DNA of 11,103 nucleotides from an uncultured Planctomycetaceae bacterium (GTDB taxonomy: Bacteria; Planctomycetota; Planctomycetia; Planctomycetales; Planctomycetaceae): contig CAIJTL010000078.1 in the NCBI GenBank assembly GCA_903823545.1, positions 1-11,103 on the forward strand. Direction: 5' to 3'. The stretch's first letter is position 1; every line of letters starts with the position of its first letter. This document shows, in pieces, positions 1 through 7,623 of the stretch. The position numbers and the translations under genes are program-made. Under the pieces are notes generated by a model that saw only the letters and a list, made by a program, of their open reading frames with translations, searched no databases and had not been told where the DNA came from.

Positions 1-1921
1 CGCCCGATTTCTTAGGTGTTGAACGGAGTAATGCCTCGAACTTGAATTCACTTCCCTGCCGTTGTTTGAGGTTGCCAGGAAAGAACATTAGGACTTCTTG
101 CAACTCCGAGGTTACTGGACTGGTCGGCGAGAACGCCGTCTTGTGGTCTTTGTTGGAGCTCACAAAGACAAGCTCCGGAGGAATCGAACCGAATTCAGGG
201 TGAATTTGAGTGCCGCTGATGTCGAAGATCACTTCGCCGTTGTCCCACGAGCATTCGATGACTCGCAGCAGTGCAGTCAGTTTGCCATCGTCAGCTTTCG
301 GTTCTGGTTGCTGGTTGAAACCACCGAACATTCCGCCCGGTTTTGGTTTGGGCAATCGCGGAGCCATCTGGCCAGCTCCATCGAAGATCGGCAACGGGTC
401 ATCGAATACGAGCGTGGGCTTTCCCTTTTTGACATAGTCCACAAAGTTCTGCATCTGCGACGGGTTCAACGACGAAGGAAGCACGGCCATCAACACGTCA
501 TACTTGCTGTCGTCAATCGGCGTGTCGGCAGAGACTTCCTCGACGCGATATTGCTTCTTCAGTTCGGTTTGAATGCGCCATTCCTGTAATTGTCGCATGG
601 CCTGCATGTCGAAGCCGCCAGTGACATGCGCGTCGGTGCGCAGGACGCCGACCGTCAGTCGCTTTTCGGTCGCAACGGTGCGGATTGAGCGAGTCAGTTC
701 GTATTCGATGGAGGTTCCCGCCTCGAACATCGGGACGACGACTTCGTCGGTTGGGCTACTGATGACAACGCCCATGTAAATGATCTGCGAGCTGCGGCGT
801 CCGTCTTCTTCGGTAAAGGCTTGGATCGGCGTGATTCCCAACAGTTTGGCTTCTTCCGCTTCTTGGCTGAACGGTGCGACGTCCACGAATCGAACTTCAA
901 GCAGCGCACCACCTTCGCGGTCGTATTGTCGCAACAAGCCCTTCAGCCGCTTTTGAATCATGACCTGCTCGCGAGGGACTTCAGCCGTGATAAAAGCTTG
1001 AATGGTCACCGGGCGACTGGCGTCGATCTTCTTGATCAAATCACGCGTCGTCGGCGAGAGTGTGAAAAGATGCTCGCTCGTCAGGTCTGCACTGACCGGA
1101 AACGGAAACGCCTCGCTCACTCGAACGACGAGCACGTTGACGCTGATCAATGTCGTCAGCAAGCAAATTCCGCGCACCCAAAACTGAGCAGTCATGGTCG
1201 CGCCATCTGCCCCGCCGCTCCAGTGACGTTTGCCAATGAACACGGAATTCAGATAGAGCATGAACCCCGTCAGCGAGACGAAGTAGACCACGCTCGTCAG
1301 CGGGATCAGCCCCAAGTTGTACTCGCGGAGTTGTTCCGTCAGGCTCAAGGCGGCGAAGGCCGGATGAGCGGTTGAGAGTTTGCCAATGAAAATCGGGATC
1401 GCGCAAAACGCGACTCCCAACACGAACGAAACCGTGACACTGCTGGTCAGCACTGAGGCGAACATGCCCGCTGACAATAACGCTCCGCCTGCCAGCCAAT
1501 AACCAAAATAAGTCGTACACAGCAGACCCCAATCGGGGTCGGCATAGCGTTCCAGCATCACTAAGTTGAAGCCAGAAAACACCAACGCCACGCTGTAGAC
1601 CGCCAACATCGAAAGGTACTTGCCCAACAGAATCTCGAAGTCTGCGGCGGGCAACGTGAAGAGCAACTCGTCGGTCCCTTGTCGCTTTTCTTCAGCCCAT
1701 GATGTCATCGTCACGGCAGGGACAATGAACAATAACAGCATCGGGAAATATTCGCTGAGTTGATCGAGCGTCGCGATGTTGTTGGTGAAAAAACGCGGGC
1801 TGAATGCCGCCGCCGCACACGCGACGACAAAGACGACGATGAACAGGTAGCCCAGAATTCCCGAAAAGTAGCTCGCCAGATTTCGCCAAAAGACGGCCTT
1901 AATCACGTGACTCTTCAGCAT
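1..1921 (-). CDS. ABC-2 permease / GldG-type fusion protein (3' end beyond left edge)
   Basis: Minus-strand frame with no stop from the ATG at 1921 to the window edge: 640 codons, C-terminus missing. Residues 1-265 look like an ABC-2 permease (GldF type) with about seven hydrophobic segments, near 22-41, 57-71, 101-121, 135-155, 161-179, 203-226 and 244-263. A loop around 78-100 carries the family-like WAEEKRQGTDELLFTLP. From about 268 a soluble GldG-like (ABC_transp_aux) region begins with EHLFTLSPTTRDLIKKI, continues with KYDVLMAVLPSSLN near 472 and FDDPLPIF near 505, and has VTSELQEVLMFFPG near 602. It is probably the membrane partner of the ATPase encoded just upstream; the substrate is unknown. 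The start at 1921 has a GGGAG Shine-Dalgarno site five bases away. An in-frame ATG at 1969 has no such site and lies two codons after a stop. Bacteroidetes encode GldF and GldG separately, so this is a fused version. Confidence 0.88.
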   Translation of the reverse strand, partial: MLKSHVIKAVFWRNLASYFSGILGYLFIVVFVVACAAAAFSPRFFTNNIATLDQLSEYFPMLLLFIVPAVTMTSWAEEKRQGTDELLFTLPAADFEILLGKYLSMLAVYSVALVFSGFNLVMLERYADPDWGLLCTTYFGYWLAGGALLSAGMFASVLTSSVTVSFVLGVAFCAIPIFIGKLSTAHPAFAALSLTEQLREYNLGLIPLTSVVYFVSLTGFMLYLNSVFIGKRHWSGGADGATMTAQFWVRGICLLTTLISVNVLVVRVSEAFPFPVSADLTSEHLFTLSPTTRDLIKKIDASRPVTIQAFITAEVPREQVMIQKRLKGLLRQYDREGGALLEVRFVDVAPFSQEAEEAKLLGITPIQAFTEEDGRRSSQIIYMGVVISSPTDEVVVPMFEAGTSIEYELTRSIRTVATEKRLTVGVLRTDAHVTGGFDMQAMRQLQEWRIQTELKKQYRVEEVSADTPIDDSKYDVLMAVLPSSLNPSQMQNFVDYVKKGKPTLVFDDPLPIFDGAGQMAPRLPKPKPGGMFGGFNQQPEPKADDGKLTALLRVIECSWDNGEVIFDISGTQIHPEFGSIPPELVFVSSNKDHKTAFSPTSPVTSELQEVLMFFPGNLKQRQGSEFKFEALLRSTPKKSG

Positions 1922-1926
1922 GGTTT

Positions 1927-1931
1927 CTCCC
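1927..1931 (-). promoter_or_regulatory. Shine-Dalgarno site of the permease/GldG gene
   Basis: The minus strand reads GGGAG, then AAACC, then ATG at 1921. This five-base spacing favours the 1921 start over the in-frame ATG 48 bases upstream, which has no purine-rich site before it. Confidence 0.6.
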
Positions 1932-2076
1932 AAGCTCTTTCTGACCGCAATGCTGCGGATGATTTCCATTGATCAAAAAATCGCGAGTCCGAACTCGATG
2001 GCGGGGTTCAAGGTGCCCGCCGCTCAATCAACTTTCGCGTATGCTTCGGGCAAGTACGAAAGACGAACGAACGCAC

Positions 2077-2829
2077 TTACGTCAGTCGTGCCTTCGTTAA
2101 TTCGCGGAATCGTTGTTCCATGTCGTGTCCTTGTCCTTCCATTTCCTGGACGGAGCCATCGAAGACGACTCGACCAGCACTAATCAGAACGACGCGATCG
2201 CAGCAGACCTGGACCTCGCGTAAAATGTGTGTCGAAAGAAGGATTGTCTTTGTCTTTGACAGGCTGTGGATGAGGTCGCGAACCTCATGTACTTGGTTCG
2301 GATCGAGGCCGCTCGTTGGTTCGTCCAAGATCAGCACTTCCGGATCGTGTAACAGCGCCTGAGCCATTCCGACTCGCTGCTTATAGCCGCGAGATAGCTT
2401 GCCGATCGTTTTGTTCCAGACTGTCTTGAGAGCACATTTCTGAGCCACGAAATCCATGCGTCCGGCGAGGTCCGAGCCTTTAAGACCGCGAGCTTGTCCG
2501 AGATATTCGAGCAATGACTTCGGAGTCATTTCGTGATACAGCGGGCCATTTTCAGGCAAGTAGCCGATCAGCTTGACCGCGTCCAAACGCTGCGTTGATA
2601 CATCGAACCCGCCGATTCGGGCCGAACCTTCCGTCGGCGCGAGGAAGCCGGTCAGCATTTTCATGGTGGTTGATTTGCCTGCTCCGTTTGGTCCCAGGAA
2701 CGCGGCGACTTGGCCGCGTGGAACGGAGAAAGTGACGTTTTGAGTGGCCGCAAACGGCCCGTAAAATTTGCTGAGTCCACAAGCTTCGATCATCATTCCG
2801 CCGCTTGCTTCACCGCTGTTTGTGCTCAT
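2077..2829 (-). CDS. ABC transporter ATP-binding protein, GldA-like
   Basis: A 250-residue cytoplasmic ATPase that would power the membrane protein encoded 155 bases downstream. All nucleotide-binding motifs are intact: Walker A GPNGAGKS at 46-53, the Q-loop region GYLPENGPLY at 89-98, signature LSRGYKQRV at 145-153, Walker B LILDEP at 166-171, D-loop SGLD at 173-176 and the switch histidine H201 in STHILRE. GYLPEN in place of a canonical Q-loop glutamine is common in the GldA/CcmA-like branch. The first ATG (2829) has only a weak ribosome site. Met12 and Met13 (MMIEACGLSKFYG) would fit the usual family N-terminus, so the true start may be 33-36 bases later. Exporters of this branch (gliding, ABC-2 type) are often drug, polysaccharide or envelope systems. 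The substrate cannot be read from the sequence. Confidence 0.95.
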   Translation of the reverse strand: MSTNSGEASGGMMIEACGLSKFYGPFAATQNVTFSVPRGQVAAFLGPNGAGKSTTMKMLTGFLAPTEGSARIGGFDVSTQRLDAVKLIGYLPENGPLYHEMTPKSLLEYLGQARGLKGSDLAGRMDFVAQKCALKTVWNKTIGKLSRGYKQRVGMAQALLHDPEVLILDEPTSGLDPNQVHEVRDLIHSLSKTKTILLSTHILREVQVCCDRVVLISAGRVVFDGSVQEMEGQGHDMEQRFRELTKARLT

Positions 2830-2865
2830 GCGTCCGATCCCATTTTCCGTTGTGGAAATTCCCTC

Positions 2866-2886
2866 CGAGCCGTCTGACTCGGCTCG
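2866..2886. repeat. Short hairpin upstream of the ABC unit
   Basis: Perfect 7-bp inverted repeat CGAGCCG / CGGCTCG with a 7-base loop, 37 bases upstream of the ATPase start. No T-run follows on either strand, so it is not an obvious intrinsic terminator. It could lie in the 5' leader of the ABC transcript or be chance. Confidence 0.3.
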
Positions 2887-2983
2887 CCAGAGTTCTAATC
2901 AAATTCACGACACCTCAATGACTTCGCTCACTCAACTGACACCGGCTACGCCTTTTGACCGTCTGAAAACCTGAGTCCCTGAA

Positions 2984-3008
2984 TTAAAAACCGGAAAACG
3001 TGCCGGTT
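2984..3008 (-). terminator. Candidate intrinsic terminator, minus strand
   Basis: Read on the minus strand, AACCGG, an 8-base loop and CCGGTT form a 6-bp stem whose last two T bases run on into three more T bases (positions 2986-2990). This is the arrangement of a short Rho-independent terminator. It lies about 250 bases past the stop of the acetyltransferase gene and upstream of the ABC pair, so it could insulate the two minus-strand units. The stem is short and the distance long, so this is only a candidate. Confidence 0.4.
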
Positions 3009-3284
3009 GAACTCATTCGCCCCACTTCGATCAGCAGGTTGCAAAAACCCACTGCGGCTTGTTCATCCAAAGTGGAGGAGCAGACGATCGTCCGCCTCGC
3101 CATGTCAACTCATCTCGACCTTTGCGGCCAGACACTCGGACGTCCGACACTTCAGCCAAGCCAACTGACCACGAACGACCAAGAAGTACGCACGAAATTA
3201 CTCGGCGCGTTGGAGGAAGTCCAGCAACCAGAAGTTTGGAAGGCGATTCCGAGACGTTGGTTAACGGAGAACCGTGCTTGTTAA
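3000..3284 (+). CDS. Doubtful small ORF, no recognised family
   Basis: An open frame of 94 codons from GTG 3000, or 60 codons from ATG 3102. The C-terminal half (LTTNDQEVRTKLLGALEEV, then PEVWKAIPRRWL) reads like an amphipathic helical protein, which is why it is listed. Against it: neither start has a good ribosome site, codon use is not strongly biased, no domain is recognised, and the last 24 bases overlap the 3' end of the convergent acetyltransferase gene. It may be a gene remnant or chance. Confidence 0.22.
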   Translation: MPVELIRPTSISRLQKPTAACSSKVEEQTIVRLAMSTHLDLCGQTLGRPTLQPSQLTTNDQEVRTKLLGALEEVQQPEVWKAIPRRWLTENRAC

Positions 3285-3977
3285 ATCTGATAAACGCATT
3301 CGCTGTTTTCCGTGAGAGTCAAAGTTGTCTGGGGCGAGCCATTTTTCGAATGCGATTTTGAGCGCCGGCCAGTCGGTATCGATGACGGAGCACCAGGCGG
3401 TATCGCGGTTTCGGCCTTTGTAAACCGTGGCCTGTCGAAAGATTCCTTCAAATGACATACCGAGCCGTTGCGCGGCAGTTCGCGATGCGGAATTCAGAGT
3501 GTCGCATTTCCATTCGTATCGGCGGTAGCCCAGTTCAAACGCACGCAGCATTAGCAAGAACATCGCTTCTGTCGCCGCTAGACTGCGTTTAAGCAAAGGC
3601 GAAAAATGGATATGTCCAACCTCAATCGAACCGCTACCAGGAGTGATTCGAAGGTAGCTGGCAAGTCCCACCGCCTGGCCTTTAGGCAGGTCAATGATGG
3701 CGAAGAACATCGGATCGTTACCAAGACAATTTGCAGTCAGCCAATCTTGATACTCTTCAAATGAGTCGAACGGACCATATGGCAGGTAAGTCCAACCACT
3801 TCCGGTCACATCAGTTGAATTCGCTGCAAATAAAGAGGCTGCGTGCTGAACCGGGTCAAGTGGTTCCAAACGGCAATAGCGACCGTGAATCGGTACTCGT
3901 AGCGGATTTGGCGGGGGTTGCCAATTCGGTAACGACGCCCCGATTGGTTGCCCGAGGTCATTCAGTCGAGGTTTCAT
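3261..3977 (-). CDS. GNAT family N-acetyltransferase (RimJ/RimL type)
   Basis: A 238-residue cytoplasmic protein of the Acetyltransf_3 / RimJ-RimL branch, expected to move an acetyl group from acetyl-CoA to an amine; the acceptor is not predictable. Visible landmarks are an N-terminal GRYCRLEPLDP (32-42), PYGPFDSFEEYQDWL (66-80), the central strand SIEVGHIHFSPLLKRSLAATEA (117-138) where the acetyl-CoA loop should lie, then YRRYEWKCDTLNSASRTAAQRLGMSFEGIFRQ (151-182) and KGRNRDTAW (187-195). This pattern is that of a widespread family of about 220-240 residues, so the length looks complete. The classical R/Q-x-x-G-x-G/A acetyl-CoA loop is not canonical here, as is usual for this branch. The start ATG has only a weak AGG ten bases upstream. 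It stands alone, divergent from the DUF1501 gene. Confidence 0.9.
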   Translation of the reverse strand: MKPRLNDLGQPIGASLPNWQPPPNPLRVPIHGRYCRLEPLDPVQHAASLFAANSTDVTGSGWTYLPYGPFDSFEEYQDWLTANCLGNDPMFFAIIDLPKGQAVGLASYLRITPGSGSIEVGHIHFSPLLKRSLAATEAMFLLMLRAFELGYRRYEWKCDTLNSASRTAAQRLGMSFEGIFRQATVYKGRNRDTAWCSVIDTDWPALKIAFEKWLAPDNFDSHGKQRMRLSDLTSTVLR

Positions 3978-4039
3978 TTCAATTGTGCCTAGCGAGCTAT
4001 TTTTCGGGGATGCGGCCTAGTCTTGAGTCTCAATCGTCG

Positions 4040-4080
4040 CGAAGAGTCATTGCGCCGACTGGTGTCGATGACTCCCTTCG
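4040..4080. repeat. Imperfect inverted repeat in divergent promoter region
   Basis: CGAA / TTCG flank a perfect 7-bp GAGTCAT / ATGACTC stem, with a 2-base bulge on the right arm. Inside is a further CGAC / GTCG stem around a 4-base loop. No T-run follows. Its position between two divergent starts would suit a shared operator or a structured leader, but that is inference. Confidence 0.35.
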
Positions 4081-4367
4081 ATATCAAATCACGACCTATT
4101 GCAGAGTCAATCATTGTGAGTCAGGCTGTTGGTATTGATCTTGGGTTCTTACTGGAACCGAATATTGGATGAATTGCACGAGTAAGTCAGCCGCACCGTC
4201 ACTCTTGTCGCGGCTTTTGAATTTGATCCGACAGTCTGAATCATCAGTTGCACGTAAGGATTCAGCTTGTAGTACTGTCTTCATCTGGTACGGGCAAAGG
4301 ACTCTGACCGAAGGTAGAGTTACGAGCTTGTGTGTGCTGGTTTCCTGAGCCGCCGATCTGAATGAGT

Positions 4368-4371
4368 AAGG
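4368..4371 (+). promoter_or_regulatory. Shine-Dalgarno site of the DUF1501 gene
   Basis: AAGG seven bases before the ATG at 4379, supporting that start, which also gives a complete twin-arginine leader. Confidence 0.55.
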
Positions 4372-4378
4372 TGCCGAT

Positions 4379-5719
4379 ATGCAGCGTCGTAATCTCTTGA
4401 AGCTGGGATTGGCGGGAGCCGGGGGGCTCTCACTTTCGAAACTTTCACAGCTTCGCGCCGCAGATAAATCAACGAGATCAACCGCTGTGATTTTGCTGTA
4501 TTGTCATGGAGGCATTAGCCACATCGATACTTGGGACCCGAAGCCTGAGGCACCTGTGGAAATTCGGAGTCCCTTTGAGCCGATCGCAACTCGATCGCCA
4601 GGAATGCAAATTTCTGAACTACTCCCCAGGCACGCAGCCATCGCCGACAAGTTTTCGCTGTTGCGATCGCTTTGTCACGAAGCCAGTTGCCATGCAAACG
4701 GCCCCAAGCGGCTCTTCTCAGGACATTTCACTCTGAATCAGGAGTTCAAACCCGAGCATCCTGATTTCCTGGCGATCACCAATTATCTCCGTTGGCAAAG
4801 CGGGCGACCGATTCCCAATTACGTCGGCATGACAACCTATGGTTTGGAGCCAGGCCCGGTTTCGGCGATCGGCCCGGCGTACCTAGGTGAAAAGTACGCA
4901 CCGCTTGCGATCTTTGGAGATCCCAACAAACAGAACACGCTTGGCGGATTGCAGGTTGATCAAGACGGACGACTTGCTCGACGACGCGACTTGTGGAATT
5001 TGTTGGACCGCAGTGCCCTCAAACATTCGGGGGCAGAAGCGCAAAGCGAATTTCACCGGCAAGCGTTTGACATCTTGAGTCGCTCGGATGCTCAACGTGC
5101 GTTCGATCTTTCGTTGGAACCAGACTCCGTCCGAGACCGTTACGGCCGGACGTCCTGGGGGCAACATTGCTTAATGGCAAGACGATTGGTCGAAGCTGGT
5201 GTCGATTTAGTAACGGTCACGCTTTGCGGTGCTGAGGCAGGGGGAGCGGGAAACAACTGGGACGACCATGCCGTCAATTGTGATATTTTCGCCGCGTTGA
5301 AGAAGAGAGCCGAGAACTTCGATCGCTGCGTCACCACGTTGATTTCCGACTTGTATGAGCGAGGGCTCAACGAACGCGTGTTGTTGATCGTGACGAGCGA
5401 GTTCGGGCGGACTCCGCGAATCAATACACAGGTTGGAAACGTGACCAAGGTGATGCAACCGGGGCGTGATCATTGGCCGCAGGCAATGTCGATCCTCTTC
5501 TCTGGCGGTGGTGCCGCCGGAGGCCAAGTGATCGGCGCAACCAATCGATTCGGCGAGCACCCCATCGACCGGAAGCTTGGTCCATGGGATCTCATCGCGA
5601 CTGTTTATCGGCATCTGGGAATCGACGCGAAGCAAATCACCGTGCCAGATCTCAGCGGTCGGCCGATGCCGATTCTTCCCGAAGGGGAACCGATTCACGA
5701 ATTGATTGGCCGATCTTGA
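4379..5719 (+). CDS. DUF1501 domain protein with Tat-like leader
   Basis: A 446-residue protein of the DUF1501 family, whose fold is related to the alkaline phosphatase/sulfatase superfamily; its reaction is not established. The N-terminus MQRRNLLKLGLAGAGGLSL is a Tat-type leader (R3-R4) with a likely cleavage region near 24-29, so export as a folded protein is expected. Family landmarks are LLYCHGGISHIDTWDPKP (39-56), FEPIATRSPGMQISELLPR (66-84), NWDDH (293-297), TSEFGRTPRIN (339-349) and GRDHWP (362-367), plus the C-terminal DLSGRPMPIL. The Asp/His residues in these motifs are candidate metal ligands by analogy with the superfamily. Length is normal. In planctomycetes such genes are commonly paired with DUF1549/DUF1553 cytochrome-like genes, but none is present here. 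The next gene, 90 bases on, is a DNA glycosylase, and they may or may not be co-transcribed. Confidence 0.93.
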   Translation: MQRRNLLKLGLAGAGGLSLSKLSQLRAADKSTRSTAVILLYCHGGISHIDTWDPKPEAPVEIRSPFEPIATRSPGMQISELLPRHAAIADKFSLLRSLCHEASCHANGPKRLFSGHFTLNQEFKPEHPDFLAITNYLRWQSGRPIPNYVGMTTYGLEPGPVSAIGPAYLGEKYAPLAIFGDPNKQNTLGGLQVDQDGRLARRRDLWNLLDRSALKHSGAEAQSEFHRQAFDILSRSDAQRAFDLSLEPDSVRDRYGRTSWGQHCLMARRLVEAGVDLVTVTLCGAEAGGAGNNWDDHAVNCDIFAALKKRAENFDRCVTTLISDLYERGLNERVLLIVTSEFGRTPRINTQVGNVTKVMQPGRDHWPQAMSILFSGGGAAGGQVIGATNRFGEHPIDRKLGPWDLIATVYRHLGIDAKQITVPDLSGRPMPILPEGEPIHELIGRS

Positions 5720-5809
5720 TCGCTCAATCTGCCGAGATTCGCGGGATGTGAACTCCGCAGCGTTGCCGTCAAATGAATGCGATCAGTTTTAATTTGGATG
5801 AGAGGAGCG

Positions 5810-6418
5810 ATGGCTGTATTCGACCGTTCGTTCTATGGGCGAAGCCCGATCGAGGTGGCTCAAGAGTTAATTGGCAAGCGACTTGTTCGTCGAACTCATA
5901 CCGGCCTTTGCAGTGGTGTCATCGTTGAAACAGAGGCGTATTTGGCCGCAGGCGATCCTGCATCGCATTCGTTTCGAGGACGCACGCGAAAGAACTCAAC
6001 GATGTTTGGCCGAGCGGGTTTGTTGTACGTCTATCCGATTCATGCTCGTTATTGCCTCAACGCGGTTACGGAATCTCGCGGCGTCGCCAGTGCCGTTCTT
6101 ATTCGAGCAATCGTCCCTGTCCAAGGGATCGAAGTCATGCGCCAACGCCGAGGTTGTGAGCTTCGCGATCTTGCGCGTGGTCCGGCACGACTCTGTGAAG
6201 CACTCGATGTCGATCGTCGATTAGATGGCTGGGATTTGACGCGTGGAGCCCGCATCTGGATTGAGCATGACGACAATCAACCATTGGGCGAATGCGAAAT
6301 TTCGACCTCGCCACGAATCGGCGTGACATCGGCCCACGATTTAGAGCTCCGCTTCTTTCTGAGGGATTGTGAGTTCGTGAGCGGTCCTCGAAATGCAATT
6401 CGGCGCATGAAGGAATGA
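5810..6418 (+). CDS. 3-methyladenine DNA glycosylase (AAG/MPG family)
   Basis: Base-excision repair enzyme that cleaves the N-glycosidic bond of alkylated purines. The 202 residues match the whole Pur_DNA_glyco family: DRSFYGRSPIEVAQELIGKRLV (5-26), the active-site VETEAY with catalytic E40 (39-44), SHSFRGRTRKNSTMFGRAG (52-70), LYVYPIHARYCLNAV (72-86), GPARLCEALDV (124-134) and the closing SPRIGVTSAHDLELRFF (167-183). The start is uncertain. ATG 5810 gives the usual family N-terminus and has AGAGGAG directly ahead, but only two bases separate the two. In-frame ATGs at 5798 and 5777 would add 4 or 11 residues and have no ribosome site. It is convergent with the DUF1570 gene, only 32 bases away. 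Confidence 0.95.
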   Translation: MAVFDRSFYGRSPIEVAQELIGKRLVRRTHTGLCSGVIVETEAYLAAGDPASHSFRGRTRKNSTMFGRAGLLYVYPIHARYCLNAVTESRGVASAVLIRAIVPVQGIEVMRQRRGCELRDLARGPARLCEALDVDRRLDGWDLTRGARIWIEHDDNQPLGECEISTSPRIGVTSAHDLELRFFLRDCEFVSGPRNAIRRMKE

Positions 6419-6450
6419 ATGCGGCCTTCAAATACCGATTGCTGCCAAAA

Positions 6451-7623
6451 CTACTTCAGTCCGTCGATATACCGCAGGAATTGTGCGTCGAGCAAATCGA
6501 AGTCAACTTGGAACGCCTCTTTAAAGTCTGAGAGTCGCTCGCGTGCGGGATAGGTTGAAAACGGATCGCGTGCAGAAATTCGTTTCAGATACGCTGCGTA
6601 CTGACGAGGACGCGTTTCGAGCAAAAAGAATGACAATGCCCATGAATGGCCGTAGAAGTCGAGCATTGCCGACTCATAAAGCGAATCACTTTCGATGAAC
6701 GCCTTCAACGATTTCGCGGCTCGGCCATTCTTGGCGTAGCTTTGAAAGCTCAAGTAACGATCGCGATTGATTCGTTGTTTGGCGGTCCTTCCGGCAGAAC
6801 TATCGCGAACTCCGTCTGGCTCAAATACGGTGGCCATTCCTTCAACCACCCAGCGTGGTGTTTCACCAACTCGCGAATGCAGTCCGATGTTGTAGGCGAT
6901 CTGATGAGTCGCTTCGTGAATTATCGTCGATTTGAGATCCCCTTGGTTCGATCCGAAGATCGGCAACTTTTCGTTGAACGAAGTTCGTTGTGAAACGAGA
7001 TCACTCGATCCAATCAGCGTTAGTGGTTCAAACGCAGAGACGGCCACTGATTTCTCCGGTTTGCCTTCTGGTTCAAACAGCGCGACTCGGTTTGTGCGAG
7101 GTGAGTAATAGCCCAAAATTCCTTCTTTGAACTTGGCGTTTTCAGCCTGAGCGTATTTGGTGAACTGCTTCTGATCTGGGAAGACGATCGCAATGAGCGG
7201 GAATTCGGGATCGGACAACGAGAAGCCGCGCGTCTTAAAGAATCGTTGAAGTGTGGCGTATTGATCTTCAAAAACCGCACCGTAACTGGCCGCTCTCCCC
7301 GTCGGTGCGACGACGAGGTAGTGTCGCGTCGAGGACAGTTCAAACTTTTTCCCGAACTCGCGAGACAGTTGGTTTCGGATTTCCGTCGTTGGCAAGGATT
7401 GAAAGCTGCCGTTGAGCGGTTTCAACTTGGAGGTATTCAAGTCGATCTCATGCAGGCATCCGATCCGGTCGAGTAATGTCCCGCGCTCTTTGTCCTGAGC
7501 GAGCATTTTGCCGGTCATGACGGTTTTGCCGCTTCGCACCTCAACCGAGGGCGCAGTCTCGCGAGCCGTCGCGGTGACGACGGACAATGCAGTGATGATG
7601 AATGGCCACCAAATGGGACGCAT
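6451..7623 (-). CDS. DUF1570 protein, putative secreted zinc metalloprotease
   Basis: A 390-residue protein from ATG 7623. The first residues, MRPIWWPFIITALSVVTATA, form a signal peptide with cleavage expected shortly after, so it should act outside the cytoplasm. The HEATH motif at 236-240 (within STIIHEATHQIAYNIGL) is the HExxH zinc site. PRWVVEGMATVFE (256-268) supplies a downstream glutamate, E261, in the position expected of the third ligand of gluzincin-type enzymes. YGHSWALSFFLLE (324-336) is another landmark of DUF1570, a family found mainly in planctomycetes. Activity and substrate are not established. The frame extends upstream to a TTG at 7689, but this would bury the signal peptide, so the ATG at 7623 is preferred although its ribosome site is weak. 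It appears monocistronic. Confidence 0.88.
   Translation of the reverse strand: MRPIWWPFIITALSVVTATARETAPSVEVRSGKTVMTGKMLAQDKERGTLLDRIGCLHEIDLNTSKLKPLNGSFQSLPTTEIRNQLSREFGKKFELSSTRHYLVVAPTGRAASYGAVFEDQYATLQRFFKTRGFSLSDPEFPLIAIVFPDQKQFTKYAQAENAKFKEGILGYYSPRTNRVALFEPEGKPEKSVAVSAFEPLTLIGSSDLVSQRTSFNEKLPIFGSNQGDLKSTIIHEATHQIAYNIGLHSRVGETPRWVVEGMATVFEPDGVRDSSAGRTAKQRINRDRYLSFQSYAKNGRAAKSLKAFIESDSLYESAMLDFYGHSWALSFFLLETRPRQYAAYLKRISARDPFSTYPARERLSDFKEAFQVDFDLLDAQFLRYIDGLK

Larger units (their letters stand above)
3978..4378. other. Divergent intergenic region, no gene seen
   Basis: About 400 bases between the starts of two divergent genes, so it should hold promoters for both. I found no convincing ORF or tRNA. 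The notable structure is the imperfect dyad at 4040-4080. A second small palindrome (GGTTC / GAACC) lies near 4144-4159. No clear -35/-10 pair could be assigned. Confidence 0.5.

Noticed and set aside
98..589. 163-codon plus-strand frame
   Set aside because: It lies antisense and in codon register to the GldG region of the fusion gene, has no ribosome site and no recognisable domain.
821..1375. 184-codon plus-strand frame
   Set aside because: Antisense to the permease/GldG gene; its composition (R, Q, H rich) is that of a shadow frame and the opposite strand encodes clear membrane helices.
3731..4138. 135-codon plus-strand frame
   Set aside because: Mostly antisense to the start of the acetyltransferase gene and running into its promoter region; no family features.
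4285..4345. tRNA-like stretch (GGTAGAG followed by pyrimidine-rich bases)
   Set aside because: No acceptor stem, no TTCGA-type T-loop at the right distance and no CCA; the cloverleaf cannot be formed.
5207..5698. 163-codon minus-strand frame
   Set aside because: Antisense to the conserved C-terminal half of the DUF1501 gene, with no protein-family features.
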